From Terrimesophilobacter sp044508495 (GTDB lineage: Bacteria; Actinomycetota; Actinomycetes; Actinomycetales; Microbacteriaceae): 14,082 nucleotides of DNA. Both the position numbers and the translations under genes were made by a program. The notes under the pieces are model-generated. The model was not told the origin of the DNA, searched no databases, and saw only the letters and a program-made list of their open reading frames with translations. Positions within the stretch are counted from its first letter, which is position 1, and every line of letters starts with the position of its first letter. This document shows positions 1-6,146 of this stretch, piece after piece. The DNA is taken from positions 1-14,082 of the forward strand of contig JBIQHP010000059.1 in assembly GCA_044508495.1 (NCBI GenBank), given 5' to 3'.

Positions 1-9
1 TCGGCGACC

Positions 10-747
10 GTGGTGGCCAGGAGTAGGGAGGACTCGGCCGCGGTCCGTGCCGGACTCGCGGTCGGTCTCGCGGCCGCCGCCTACGGCGTCTCCTACGGCG
101 CGCTCGCCGTGGCCGCCGGGCTCGACGTCTGGCAGACCTGCGTCATGAGCCTGCTCATGTTCACCGGCGGATCGCAGTTCGCGCTCGTCGGCGTCATCGC
201 GACCGGAGGAGTGGCCGCGGGGCCGACGGCGATCGCGAGCGCGGCCATCCTCGGCATCCGCAACGGCATCTACGGGGTGCGGATGTCGCCCATCATCGGC
301 CGCCGCTGGTGGAAGCGCGTCGCGGCCGCCTGGGTCACGATCGACGAAACGACCGCCGTGGCCACGAACCAGCCGACCAAGCACAGTCAGCGCATCGGAT
401 TCTGGACGACCGCGGCCGCGACCTTCTTCGGCTGGAATCTCACGAGCCTCGCGGGCGCGCTCATCGGCGACGCTCTCGGAGACCCGCGGCAGTGGGGTCT
501 GGATGCCGCTGCCGCTGCCGCCTTCGTCGGCCTGCTCTGGCCGCGGCTGCGGCAGTTGCAGACGGTCGCGGTCGCGAGCGCGGCCGCCGTGCTGGCGATC
601 GTGCTCACCCCCGTGCTCCTCCCCGGGCTCCCGGTGCTCGTCGCGGGCGTCGTCGCGATCCTCGTCGGCGGATTCAACTGGTTCGCCGGTGCTCCTGCGA
701 ACGAGGCCGGGTCCGCGCTCGTCCCGCTCGAGAGGGAGGGCGCATGA
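10..747 (+). CDS. azlC: AzlC family branched-chain amino acid exporter, large subunit
   Basis: This is the large membrane subunit of the AzlCD exporter, the family known for branched-chain amino acid efflux and azaleucine resistance. The 245-residue product has the AzlC pattern: a hydrophobic first segment with YGVSYGAL, then TGGSQFALVGV near residues 52-62, the conserved GIRNGIYGVRMSP segment near residues 82-94, and several further hydrophobic helices. The length fits the family. The frame is open to the left window edge, with GTG codons at 10 and 13, so the true start may lie just outside; no ribosome binding site can be judged from nine bases. Its TGA overlaps the ATG of azlD in ATGA, which indicates translational coupling and assembly of the two subunits. 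The family assignment is firm; the substrate is from family knowledge. Confidence 0.88.
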   Translation: MVARSREDSAAVRAGLAVGLAAAAYGVSYGALAVAAGLDVWQTCVMSLLMFTGGSQFALVGVIATGGVAAGPTAIASAAILGIRNGIYGVRMSPIIGRRWWKRVAAAWVTIDETTAVATNQPTKHSQRIGFWTTAAATFFGWNLTSLAGALIGDALGDPRQWGLDAAAAAAFVGLLWPRLRQLQTVAVASAAAVLAIVLTPVLLPGLPVLVAGVVAILVGGFNWFAGAPANEAGSALVPLEREGA

Positions 748-1055
748 CCCTCTGGCTCATCGTCATCGTCGCCTCGCTCGCCTGCCTCGCGCTCAAGCTG
801 GCCGGCTACCTCGTTCCCCCCTCGGTGCTCGACAAGCCGGCTCCCTCGCGCATCGCGAACCTGCTCACAGTCGCGCTGCTCTCCGCCCTCGTGGCCGTGC
901 AGACGCTCGGACACGGCGCCGGTCTCCAGTTCGACGCCAGGGTACCGGCCCTCGTCGTGGCGATCGCGCTCTTCGCGCTCCGCGTCCCCTTCGTGGTCGT
1001 GGTCGTCGTCGCCGCGGCGACGGCGGCCCTCATCCGGCTGATGGGCTGGGGGTAG
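744..1055 (+). CDS. azlD: AzlD family branched-chain amino acid exporter, small subunit
   Basis: This 103-residue, strongly hydrophobic protein is the small partner of AzlC. It shows about four membrane segments (roughly residues 2-18, 37-52, 65-80 and 83-98) and the AzlD-like N-terminal half, with ALKLAGYLVP and an L..ALLSALVAVQT segment. The ATG at 744 overlaps the azlC stop, and the azlC tail supplies GAGAGGGAGGG about five to ten bases upstream as a ribosome binding site. Downstream lies the convergent def gene after only nine bases, so transcription probably ends inside or beyond def. AzlC and AzlD are both needed for export in characterised systems; here this is inferred from pairing and overlap. 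Confidence 0.87.
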   Translation: MTLWLIVIVASLACLALKLAGYLVPPSVLDKPAPSRIANLLTVALLSALVAVQTLGHGAGLQFDARVPALVVAIALFALRVPFVVVVVVAAATAALIRLMGWG

Positions 1056-1064
1056 GGGCGCCGC

Positions 1065-1631
1065 TCAGTAGCCCTCGAGGTGATCCAGCCCGGGCAGCCA
1101 GCTGAGCTCGGGGACGCCCCAGCCGCTCCTGCGGATCGCCTTCTGGGCGGCTCGGGCGTTCGCCTGGTCGAGACGGTCGGCGTAGAGCACGCCGTCGAGG
1201 TGGTCGTACTCGTGCTGGAAGATGCGCGCGAGCCAGCCCTCGGCGCGTACCTCGAAGGGCTTCCGGTCCGCATCGACGGCGGTGAGAATCGCGCGCTCCG
1301 CCCTGCGCAGTGCGAAACGCTCACCCGGGATCGAGAGGCAGCCCTCCGACTCGGCCTCCTCATCCGGCTCACCGGTGGGCGTCGGGGTGACCCACAACTC
1401 CGGATTGACGGCCGTGCCGCTGTGCCGGATGCCGTCCTCGGTCCAGTCGAAGACGAAGAGCCGCAGGGGCACACCGACCTGCGGCGCCGCGAGCCCGACC
1501 CCCGGCGCCGCCTTCATCGTCTCCACCATGTCGGCGACGAGCGTCCGCAGCCCGTCGTCGAAACGGGTCACCGGTGCGGCGGCGGAGTGCAGTACCGGGT
1601 CACCGGTGATCCGGATGGGGAGAACGGCCAT
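1065..1631 (-). CDS. def: Peptide deformylase
   Basis: This enzyme removes the N-formyl group from new proteins in the cytoplasm, using a metal ion. All three family motifs are present in the 188-residue protein: GVGLAAPQVG at 44-53, EGCLS at 96-100 with metal ligand Cys98, and QHEYDH at 139-144 with ligands His140 and His144 and catalytic Glu141. The ATG at 1631 is chosen over a GTG-type extension to 1697 because the mature-like N-terminus MAVLPIRITGDPVLH starts there and a -10 hexamer TATTCT ends six bases upstream, leaving no room for a longer protein on that transcript. The acidic insert between motifs 1 and 2 (residues 84-95) and the long C-terminal tail fit actinobacterial enzymes. The gene is divergent from the DMT permease gene with 40 bp between starts. 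Confidence 0.95.
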   Translation of the reverse strand: MAVLPIRITGDPVLHSAAAPVTRFDDGLRTLVADMVETMKAAPGVGLAAPQVGVPLRLFVFDWTEDGIRHSGTAVNPELWVTPTPTGEPDEEAESEGCLSIPGERFALRRAERAILTAVDADRKPFEVRAEGWLARIFQHEYDHLDGVLYADRLDQANARAAQKAIRRSGWGVPELSWLPGLDHLEGY

Positions 1632-1637
1632 TCGCCA

Positions 1638-1665
1638 AGAATATCCCGGGCCCAACCGGTAAAGT
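1638..1665. promoter_or_regulatory. Back-to-back leaderless promoters of def and the DMT permease gene
   Basis: On the minus strand TATTCT (1643 to 1638) lies exactly six bases before the def ATG. On the plus strand TAAAGT (1660-1665) lies exactly six bases before the GTG at 1672. Both fit TAnnnT and would start transcription at or within a base of the start codon. The position expected for the def -35 box overlaps the permease -10 box, so the two promoters probably compete. Neither has a clear TTGACA-like -35. Assignment is by pattern and spacing only. Confidence 0.6.
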
Positions 1666-1671
1666 CGTGGG

Positions 1672-2595
1672 GTGCCACCAGAGCTGAGCGACTTCACGGA
1701 TCAGTTCGTGACGCTCACGCCGAACCAGTGGCTCGGGATCCCGGTGGCGCTCCTGGCGGCGGTGTTCCTCGCGCTCGGGGCGCAGTTCCAGCACCGGGGG
1801 GTCGGCCGGGTCGAAGCGGACACCGGTGAGATCGACACGAGCCCCGGACTCAGCCTCCGACAGCTCCTGCTGCTGCTCGCGCGACCGTCCTGGGTCCTGG
1901 GAACCGTCATGCTCGGTCTCGCCGTCGTGCTCCAGCTCACGAGCCTCTACCTCGCGCCGATCATCGTCGTGCAGCCGCTCGGGGCCATCGCCCTCGTCAT
2001 CACGGCCGTCGTCAACGCTCGCGTCTCCAAGGTCAGGCTCGACCTCAAGTCGATCAGGGCGATCGCGTTCTGCGTCGGCGGCGTCGGCCTGTTCGTGACC
2101 GTGGCCGCGTTCACCGCGAAGTCGAGCCCGATCAATTCGGCTCAGCTCGGCGTGATCCTCGCACTTCTCGGCATCATCACGATGGGATTCTCGCTCGCCT
2201 TCGCCTTCCTGCGCGACCGGTTCAAGGCGATCGTGTTCATCCTCGGCGCCGGCGTGCTCTACGGCTTCGTCGCGACCCTCGCCAAGGTCGTCATCGATCG
2301 GGCGAAGACGGGCGACTTCGAGTGGCTCACCGTGACCTGCATCGTCGCCCTGCTCGCGGCGGCGGCGCTCGGAGGCTACTTCGTGCAGAACGCCTACGCC
2401 TCGGGTCCGCCGGATCTCGTGATCGCGGGCCTCACGGTCGTCGACCCCATCGTGGCCGTCACGATCGGGATCGTCGTGCTGCAGGAGGCCTCCAGCGCCC
2501 CCTGGTTCGCGGCGATCGCCTACATCGCCGCCGGGATGCTCGCCGTCTACGGTGTTTTCCAGCTCTCGAAACACCATCCGCAGGCTCAGCGCTAG
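1672..2595 (+). CDS. DMT-superfamily (EamA/NIPA-like) membrane permease
   Basis: This is a 307-residue integral membrane protein with about nine to ten hydrophobic helices and short connecting loops, consistent with the drug/metabolite transporter superfamily. Helix 1 (about 19-37) ends in GAQFQHRGV. Helices 3-4 contain LAPIIVVQPLGAIALVIT, and the later half contains YASGPPDLVIAGLTVVDPIVAV and VVLQEASSAPWF, the latter like the EamA repeat's LGE-type segment. A charged cytoplasmic loop lies near residues 39-58. The GTG start is supported by TAAAGT six bases upstream (leaderless); no Shine-Dalgarno sequence is visible. A GT4 glycosyltransferase gene follows after 39 bp, so the permease might move a lipid or sugar intermediate for it, but that is inference. 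The substrate is unknown. Confidence 0.75.
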   Translation: MPPELSDFTDQFVTLTPNQWLGIPVALLAAVFLALGAQFQHRGVGRVEADTGEIDTSPGLSLRQLLLLLARPSWVLGTVMLGLAVVLQLTSLYLAPIIVVQPLGAIALVITAVVNARVSKVRLDLKSIRAIAFCVGGVGLFVTVAAFTAKSSPINSAQLGVILALLGIITMGFSLAFAFLRDRFKAIVFILGAGVLYGFVATLAKVVIDRAKTGDFEWLTVTCIVALLAAAALGGYFVQNAYASGPPDLVIAGLTVVDPIVAVTIGIVVLQEASSAPWFAAIAYIAAGMLAVYGVFQLSKHHPQAQR

Positions 2596-2634
2596 GCTGG
2601 TAGCACGCCAACCGCACGAGGGATCACCCACATC
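2593..2634 (+). promoter_or_regulatory. Possible promoter and ribosome binding site for the GT4 gene
   Basis: TAGGCT at 2593-2598 fits TAnnnT and overlaps the permease stop codon region. GAGGGA at 2618-2623 is a plausible Shine-Dalgarno sequence before the TTG start at 2635. This would give a short leader of about 30 bases and let the glycosyltransferase be made independently of the permease. No good -35 box is seen, so read-through from the permease promoter is equally possible. Confidence 0.35.
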
Positions 2635-3873
2635 TTGCCTGACGCCCTGCACGATCCGGCGCATGACGCCGACAGCCGACTGCGCATCCTCATCGGCGCC
2701 GACACCTTCGCCCCCGACGTCAACGGCGCCGCGAGCTTCACCTCGCGGCTCGCTGCCGGCCTCGTCGAGCGCGGTCACGAGGTGCACGTCGAGGCCCCGG
2801 CGTTCAGCAGTAAGCACGGTCGCTTCGTCGAGGAGCACGAGGGCGCGGACCTCGTGGTCCATCGCGTCTACTCCTGGCGCTGGTTCCCGCACGACTGGCT
2901 GCGGTTCGTGCTCCCGTGGCGCAGCCAGGCGCACGCGGCGCGCATCCTCGACGAGGTCAAGCCGGATGTCGTGCACATCCAGTCGCACATCGTGATCGGT
3001 CGCGGGCTCGCCCGGCAGGCGACGATCCGCGGCATCCGGGTCGTCGCGACCAACCACTTCATGCCGGAGAACCTCATCCAGCACACGCTCCTGCCGAGGT
3101 TCCTGCGGAAGACCGCCATCCGGATCGCCTGGAACGACGCGGCCAAGACCTACCACCTGTGCGAGGCGGTCACGACGCCGACGAGGAAAGGCGCCGAGTT
3201 CCTGGAGGAAGCGACCGACCTCACGGGCGTCCACGCGATCTCCTGCGGCATCGACTCGAGCCTCTACACGCCGAACATGGAGGCCAAGACGGCGAACCGC
3301 ATCCTCTTCGTGGGCCGGGTCGCGGAGGAGAAGCACCTCGATGTGCTCATCAGGGCCGTCGCGAGGCTCGACCCGGCGCTCGAGGCGACGCTCGACATCG
3401 TGGGCGGCGGCGACCTCCTGAACCACCTCAAGAAGCTCGCGGCCGAGGTGGGCATCGGCGACCGGACGACCTTCACGGGCTACGTCTCCGACGAGGAGCT
3501 CAAGGCCGCGTACACGAGGTCGACGGTCTTCGCGATCCCGTCGATCGCCGAGCTGCAAAGCATCGCGACGATGGAGGCGATGTCGTCCGGGCTCCCGGTC
3601 GTCGCGGCGAACGCCATGGCGCTGCCGCATCTCGTGCACGACGGTGAGAACGGCTACCTCTTCGAGCCGGAGAACGTCGACGACCTGGCTGCGAAGCTCA
3701 CGACCGTGTTGACGGCTACGGATGCCGAGCTCATCCGGATGAAGCGCAACAGTCTCAAGCTCATCGCGCCACACGACATCCAACGCACGGTCACGACCTT
3801 CGAGAGACTGTATCGTGGGGAGGCGGTGACCGACCCGGTCACCGAGGTGTCGCTCGACGAGCAGGCCTCCTGA
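2635..3873 (+). CDS. GT4-type glycosyltransferase (GT-B fold)
   Basis: The product is a 412-residue retaining glycosyltransferase of the GT4 type, expected to transfer a sugar from a nucleotide-sugar to a lipid or glycan at the cytoplasmic membrane face. The N-terminal acceptor domain (about 17-200) begins with RILIGADTFAPDVNGAASF and includes PDVVHIQSH. The C-terminal donor-binding domain (about 217-395) begins with RILFVGRVAEEKHLDVLI. The EX7E signature is Glu306 and Glu314 in AELQSIATMEAM, followed by SGLPVVAAN and DGENGYLFEP. The TTG at 2635 is the only reasonable start because no ATG or GTG precedes the first beta strand. There are no membrane segments. The overall pattern resembles actinobacterial mannosyltransferases of the PimB/MgtA type, but donor and acceptor cannot be read from sequence. 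A tRNA gene follows after 15 bp. Confidence 0.88.
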   Translation: MPDALHDPAHDADSRLRILIGADTFAPDVNGAASFTSRLAAGLVERGHEVHVEAPAFSSKHGRFVEEHEGADLVVHRVYSWRWFPHDWLRFVLPWRSQAHAARILDEVKPDVVHIQSHIVIGRGLARQATIRGIRVVATNHFMPENLIQHTLLPRFLRKTAIRIAWNDAAKTYHLCEAVTTPTRKGAEFLEEATDLTGVHAISCGIDSSLYTPNMEAKTANRILFVGRVAEEKHLDVLIRAVARLDPALEATLDIVGGGDLLNHLKKLAAEVGIGDRTTFTGYVSDEELKAAYTRSTVFAIPSIAELQSIATMEAMSSGLPVVAANAMALPHLVHDGENGYLFEPENVDDLAAKLTTVLTATDAELIRMKRNSLKLIAPHDIQRTVTTFERLYRGEAVTDPVTEVSLDEQAS

Positions 3874-3888
3874 GGCTCGGTGCGGCGC

Positions 3889-3962
3889 GGGGTGTTAGCT
3901 CAGCTGGTTAGAGCAGCGGACTCATAATCCGTCGGTCGCGGGTTCAAGTCCCGCACACCCCA
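3889..3962 (+). tRNA. tRNA with CAU anticodon (elongator Met or lysidine-type Ile2)
   Basis: A complete cloverleaf folds. The 7-bp acceptor stem is GGGGTGT (3889-3895) with ACACCCC (3955-3961). The D-arm is GCTC/GAGC around a 9-base loop. The anticodon stem is GCGGA/TCCGT with loop CTCATAA and anticodon CAT at 3923-3925. The T-arm is GCGGG/CCCGC with loop TTCAAGT, and the discriminator base is A3962. The encoded 3' end reads ACC then G, so the terminal CCA must be completed after transcription. The anticodon stem lacks the three G-C pairs typical of initiators, so it is not initiator tRNA. CAU is shared by elongator Met and by Ile2 after lysidine modification by TilS; the anticodon and T-arm resemble Ile2 from memory, but I leave this open. 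Confidence 0.93.
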
Positions 3963-3976
3963 CCGACGCCGGATTC

Positions 3977-4555
3977 TCAGCGGTGCCAGCGCGCGTAGAG
4001 CGGCGCGCCAGGCGCCTGCAGCACGAGGGTCGTCTCGGTGCAGCTCGCGGTGACGGCGGGGACATCCGTGTAGTCGATCGCCGGGACCGAGGGCGCTGCC
4101 GGGTCGACCGGGATGCCGGGGTCGGGCACGGTGGACCAGTTCGCGAGATCGATCGAGGCGAGGTCGTCGCCGGGGCTCCAGTCGCCGGTGGCCGTGTAGC
4201 CGGACTGCGTGTCGAAGGGAACGCGGGTCTCGCCAGCGACGATCGTGCCCGTCATCGTGAGATCGATGTCGGTCGACACGAGGCCGTCGGCGGTGAACTG
4301 GATCACGCCATCGCCGCCCATCGCGAAGTCGAAGACGGGAAGGCCGAGTCCGGCGAAGTACTCCGTCGACTGGGTCTCGTAGTCGAGCACGTCGAGGTCC
4401 CAGGTGCCGACGATGCAGGGATCCTGGTGCGAGGAGGCTCCGTCGTCGGAGGGGCTTTCGCCTGGTTCCGGCTCCGGCGCGCATCCCGTCAGGGACATCG
4501 TGGCCAGAAGGGCCGCCAGCAGGGCGGGTGCGGTGATGCTGGACGCGCGACTCAT
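3977..4555 (-). CDS. Secreted lipoprotein with possible lipocalin-like barrel
   Basis: This 192-residue protein has a clear lipoprotein signal: a positively charged start, a hydrophobic stretch at residues 8-20, and lipobox LTGC with lipidated Cys25. A low-complexity Pro/Glu/Ser spacer (26-45) follows. The domain then opens with CIVGTWDLDV (Cys47), a G-T-W start recalling calycin/lipocalin barrels, alternates likely beta strands such as GVIQFTADGLVSTDIDLTMTGTI, and ends with SCTETTLVLQ (Cys172) and YARWHR. Cys47 and Cys172 may form a disulfide. The ATG at 4555 has a strong AAGGGAG ribosome binding site six bases upstream. It probably sits on the outer membrane face; the ligand is unknown. The stop lies 14 bp from the tRNA gene, facing it. 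The lipoprotein call is firm; the barrel is inference. Confidence 0.85.
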   Translation of the reverse strand: MSRASSITAPALLAALLATMSLTGCAPEPEPGESPSDDGASSHQDPCIVGTWDLDVLDYETQSTEYFAGLGLPVFDFAMGGDGVIQFTADGLVSTDIDLTMTGTIVAGETRVPFDTQSGYTATGDWSPGDDLASIDLANWSTVPDPGIPVDPAAPSVPAIDYTDVPAVTASCTETTLVLQAPGAPLYARWHR

Positions 4556-4572
4556 GGTGTGCTCCCTTGAGA

Positions 4573-4612
4573 AATGCTGGACTTACACTGCGGAATGGTG
4601 GACTTACACTGC
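4573..4612. repeat. Two near-identical 19-bp direct repeats, 21 bp apart
   Basis: AATGcTGGACTTACACTGC (4573-4591) and AATGgTGGACTTACACTGC (4594-4612) differ at one base and are spaced 21 bp start to start, two turns of the helix. They sit 18 to 57 bp upstream of the ATG of the minus-strand lipoprotein gene, where its promoter should be. In the minus orientation each reads GTGTAAGTCCA and may itself hold a TAAGTC -10-like hexamer. They could be tandem operator sites or the remnant end of a mobile element; no transposase is nearby. Confidence 0.7.
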
Positions 4613-4696
4613 CACGACGGACCTGCCGCTGTCGAGGGTTGACGAGCTTGCGGAAGATCTGCCCGTCAGATAACGAGACCATGCCGGAATCCCTTC

Positions 4697-4731
4697 ATGC
4701 CTTGTGAGGCATCGACTGGGGTCACTACTGT
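4697..4731 (+). promoter_or_regulatory. Leaderless promoter of lipoprotein 2 with an inverted repeat over the -35 box
   Basis: TTGTGA (4702-4707) and TACTGT (4726-4731) form a -35/-10 pair with an 18-bp spacer, and TACTGT ends exactly six bases before the ATG at 4738. The perfect inverted repeat ATGCCT-TGTG-AGGCAT (4697-4712) overlaps the -35 box, where a bound repressor or activator would act. No Shine-Dalgarno sequence is present. Confidence 0.6.
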
Positions 4732-4737
4732 TTCGCC

Positions 4738-5421
4738 ATGACGAAACTGAGCAGGGTCCTCGCTGTCGGTGCGGTGCTGGCCCTGTCGGGAGGTCTCGTC
4801 GGGTGCGATCCCGGCGGCCCGGGTCCGTCGGAGACCCCGGGGGCCGGCCCCACGGCATCCGTCGAGCCGAGCCCATCCGAGACGGAGGACCCCCGCGACC
4901 GCATCTCCTCCATCGTCATCGACGGCGACAGCGTCTACCTGACGCTCTCGGAGGGCGGCGTCTATCTCGACCTGCCCTTCACGACCGACGCCGAGTCCGC
5001 AGTCGCTCAGTTGAGCGAGGCGATCAGGCTGCCCGAGACCCGGGCCACTCTGCCGATGACCGGATGCTTCCACGAGCGCACGCAGGCGAGCTGGGGCGGG
5101 CTGTCCTTCGTCTGGGGCCCCGACTGGCAGCGACCGGCCGGGTCGCAGTTCCTCGCCACGGCGGAGGCCGCCAGCACCACCAACGGCATCGCCGTCGCCG
5201 TGCTCGGAGGGCAGCAGATCGGCACGGCCGAGAGTGCAGTCTTCGCCGGGGCGCCCGGAGCCTACACGGAGGACTACGGCTCCTGGAAGACCCTGCACTA
5301 CGACGTCGCGCACGGCACCGCGACGGGGAACCCGGACGAGTACTGGGGAGCCGTCGCGATCATCCAGGGCGGGGTGTTGGCGAGCTTCAGCTCGCCCGTG
5401 TACTACTTCTACGACTGCTGA
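4738..5421 (+). CDS. Secreted lipoprotein of unknown function
   Basis: The 227-residue product starts with a typical lipoprotein signal (MTKLSRVLAV, hydrophobic residues 7-19) and lipobox LVGC with Cys23. A Gly/Pro/Ser/Thr-rich tether (24-50) is typical of actinobacterial surface lipoproteins. The folded part (about 55-227) looks rich in beta strands, with SSIVIDGDSVYLTLSEGG, SWGGLSFVWGPDW and a C-terminal VYYFYDC. Cys110 and the final residue Cys227 are the only other cysteines and may pair. I recognise no family. Translation probably begins at the ATG at 4738 on a leaderless mRNA. It is not similar to the neighbouring lipoprotein beyond the signal and tether. It ends nine bases from the convergent vapC. 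Confidence 0.82.
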   Translation: MTKLSRVLAVGAVLALSGGLVGCDPGGPGPSETPGAGPTASVEPSPSETEDPRDRISSIVIDGDSVYLTLSEGGVYLDLPFTTDAESAVAQLSEAIRLPETRATLPMTGCFHERTQASWGGLSFVWGPDWQRPAGSQFLATAEAASTTNGIAVAVLGGQQIGTAESAVFAGAPGAYTEDYGSWKTLHYDVAHGTATGNPDEYWGAVAIIQGGVLASFSSPVYYFYDC

Positions 5422-5430
5422 AGCCTTGCT

Positions 5431-5823
5431 CTAAGGAGTGAGTACCTCGCAGTAGCCGCTCGCGGCCTTCGCGAGCCGGTGATCGCTCGTGAGGAGCGGG
5501 ATGTCAAGCGCCTCGGCGAGGGCGACGTAGCTTGCATCGTAGGGCGAGAAGTTGTGACGCAGGGCCCAGATGCGCCGGCGCAGCAACTCGATGCCGTGGC
5601 GTTCGAACCTGAACTGCGAGAACAGGTCGAGCTTGTCGGTCGCAGCGCTGGCGCCGAGGCGTCCACTGGCGATATGGCGACGCAGTGCCGCCAGGAACTC
5701 GTAGTCGAGGAGCTGGGGGGCGTGGAAGCGGCCGTCGGCGAAAGTCTCCGTGAGCCGCGTGACGCGCGAGAGAACGAGATTGTCGAAGAGAGCCGAACAG
5801 TCGATGACAGCGGTGAAGCTCAA
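5431..5823 (-). CDS. vapC: VapC-type PIN-domain ribonuclease toxin
   Basis: This 130-residue protein is a single PIN domain, the RNase fold of VapC toxins that cleave specific RNAs when freed from antitoxin. The four acidic residues that bind Mg2+ are recognisable: Asp8 in VIDCSAL, Glu42 in YEFLAAL, Asp96 in SPYDASYVALAE and Asp114 in LLTSDHRLAKA. The length is normal and the active site looks intact. The start is TTG at 5823, whose last three bases form the antitoxin stop (TTGA), so toxin translation is coupled to antitoxin translation and weakened by the poor start codon. That is a sensible arrangement for keeping toxin below antitoxin. The cleaved RNA is unknown. Confidence 0.9.
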   Translation of the reverse strand: MSFTAVIDCSALFDNLVLSRVTRLTETFADGRFHAPQLLDYEFLAALRRHIASGRLGASAATDKLDLFSQFRFERHGIELLRRRIWALRHNFSPYDASYVALAEALDIPLLTSDHRLAKAASGYCEVLTP

Positions 5824-6050
5824 TGCGATTCCCGGTCCCTTCTGATGCCCTCGACGAGTTCCTCAATCGAGATGTCGAACGTCTTCTTGCGCGCCTCGCG
5901 CACGATCTCCGCATTGCTGCGGTACCGCACGAGCCGGGTGAGCTCCTGCGCGACGTAGTCGGAGAGCGACATCCGTTCGGCGGCCGCGCGCTCCTTGAGG
6001 CGCGCGTGAACTTCTTCGGGGAGATTCCGCACCTGCAACATCTTCGCCAT
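5820..6050 (-). CDS. vapB: VapB/FitA-type ribbon-helix-helix antitoxin
   Basis: The 76-residue antitoxin has an N-terminal ribbon-helix-helix DNA-binding domain (about 4-43, MLQVRNLPEEVHARLKERA followed by MSLSDYVAQELTRLV) and a C-terminal tail (44-76) expected to wrap around and block the VapC active site. The QVRNLPEEV opening is typical of FitA-like antitoxins. I place the start at the ATG at 6050 and not the in-frame GTG at 6089. A -35/-10 pair (TTGAAG, 17-bp spacer, TACCGT) lies between them, and TACCGT ends six bases before 6050, so the longer form would start inside the promoter. Like most vapBC pairs it is expected to repress its own promoter; a near-palindrome lies in the spacer. Confidence 0.88.
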   Translation of the reverse strand: MAKMLQVRNLPEEVHARLKERAAAERMSLSDYVAQELTRLVRYRSNAEIVREARKKTFDISIEELVEGIRRDRESH

Positions 6051-6056
6051 GATGCC

Positions 6057-6085
6057 ACGGTACATGCGCGGCACATGTCCTTCAA
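6057..6085 (-). promoter_or_regulatory. vapBC promoter with operator-like palindrome
   Basis: Minus-strand TTGAAG (6085-6080) and TACCGT (6062-6057) are separated by 17 bp, and the vapB ATG follows six bases later. Between the boxes lies ACATGCGCGGCACATGT (6062-6078), a 17-bp imperfect palindrome with seven of eight pairs matching. A VapBC complex bound there would block RNA polymerase, the usual autoregulation for this family. Operator function is inferred from position and symmetry. Confidence 0.6.
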
Positions 6086-6093
6086 GCACAATC

Positions 6094-6102
6094 TGTGGAT
6101 AA
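6094..6102 (-). other. Single perfect DnaA-box-like 9-mer
   Basis: TGTGGATAA on the plus strand is TTATCCACA on the minus strand, the consensus DnaA box. It sits in the 96-bp divergent region between vapB and the MFS gene. No second box or AT-rich unwinding region is nearby, so it is not an origin. Regulatory binding by DnaA is possible, but a chance match is likely. Confidence 0.3.
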
Positions 6103-6134
6103 CCGTGAGGCCAGCGTTCCGGTGCAGAACGTTC

Positions 6135-6140
6135 TAGCCT
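6135..6140 (+). promoter_or_regulatory. -10 hexamer of the leaderless MFS gene
   Basis: TAGCCT is followed by six bases and the GTG start at 6147. The same TAGCCTGAG string precedes the Dabb gene in the opposite orientation. No convincing -35 is seen and no Shine-Dalgarno sequence lies before the GTG. Confidence 0.55.
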
Positions 6141-6146
6141 GAGTGA

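Noticed and set aside
1600..3783. A 727-codon minus-strand open frame
   Set aside because: It is antisense to the permease and glycosyltransferase genes, is dominated by Arg, Asp and Glu as expected from high-GC antisense, and shows no domain.
3935..3962. Phage or island attachment site at the tRNA 3' end
   Set aside because: I found no second copy of the tRNA 3' segment in the window and no integrase gene.
3900..4682. A 260-codon minus-strand frame ending in NPRPTDYESAALTS
   Set aside because: The tail is the antisense translation of the tRNA gene, a known source of false hypothetical proteins, and the rest is out of frame with the real lipoprotein gene.
6051..6089. Longer vapB start at GTG 6089
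   Set aside because: This codon lies upstream of the -35/-10 pair that leads to ATG 6050, and the family N-terminus begins at MLQVRNLPEEV.
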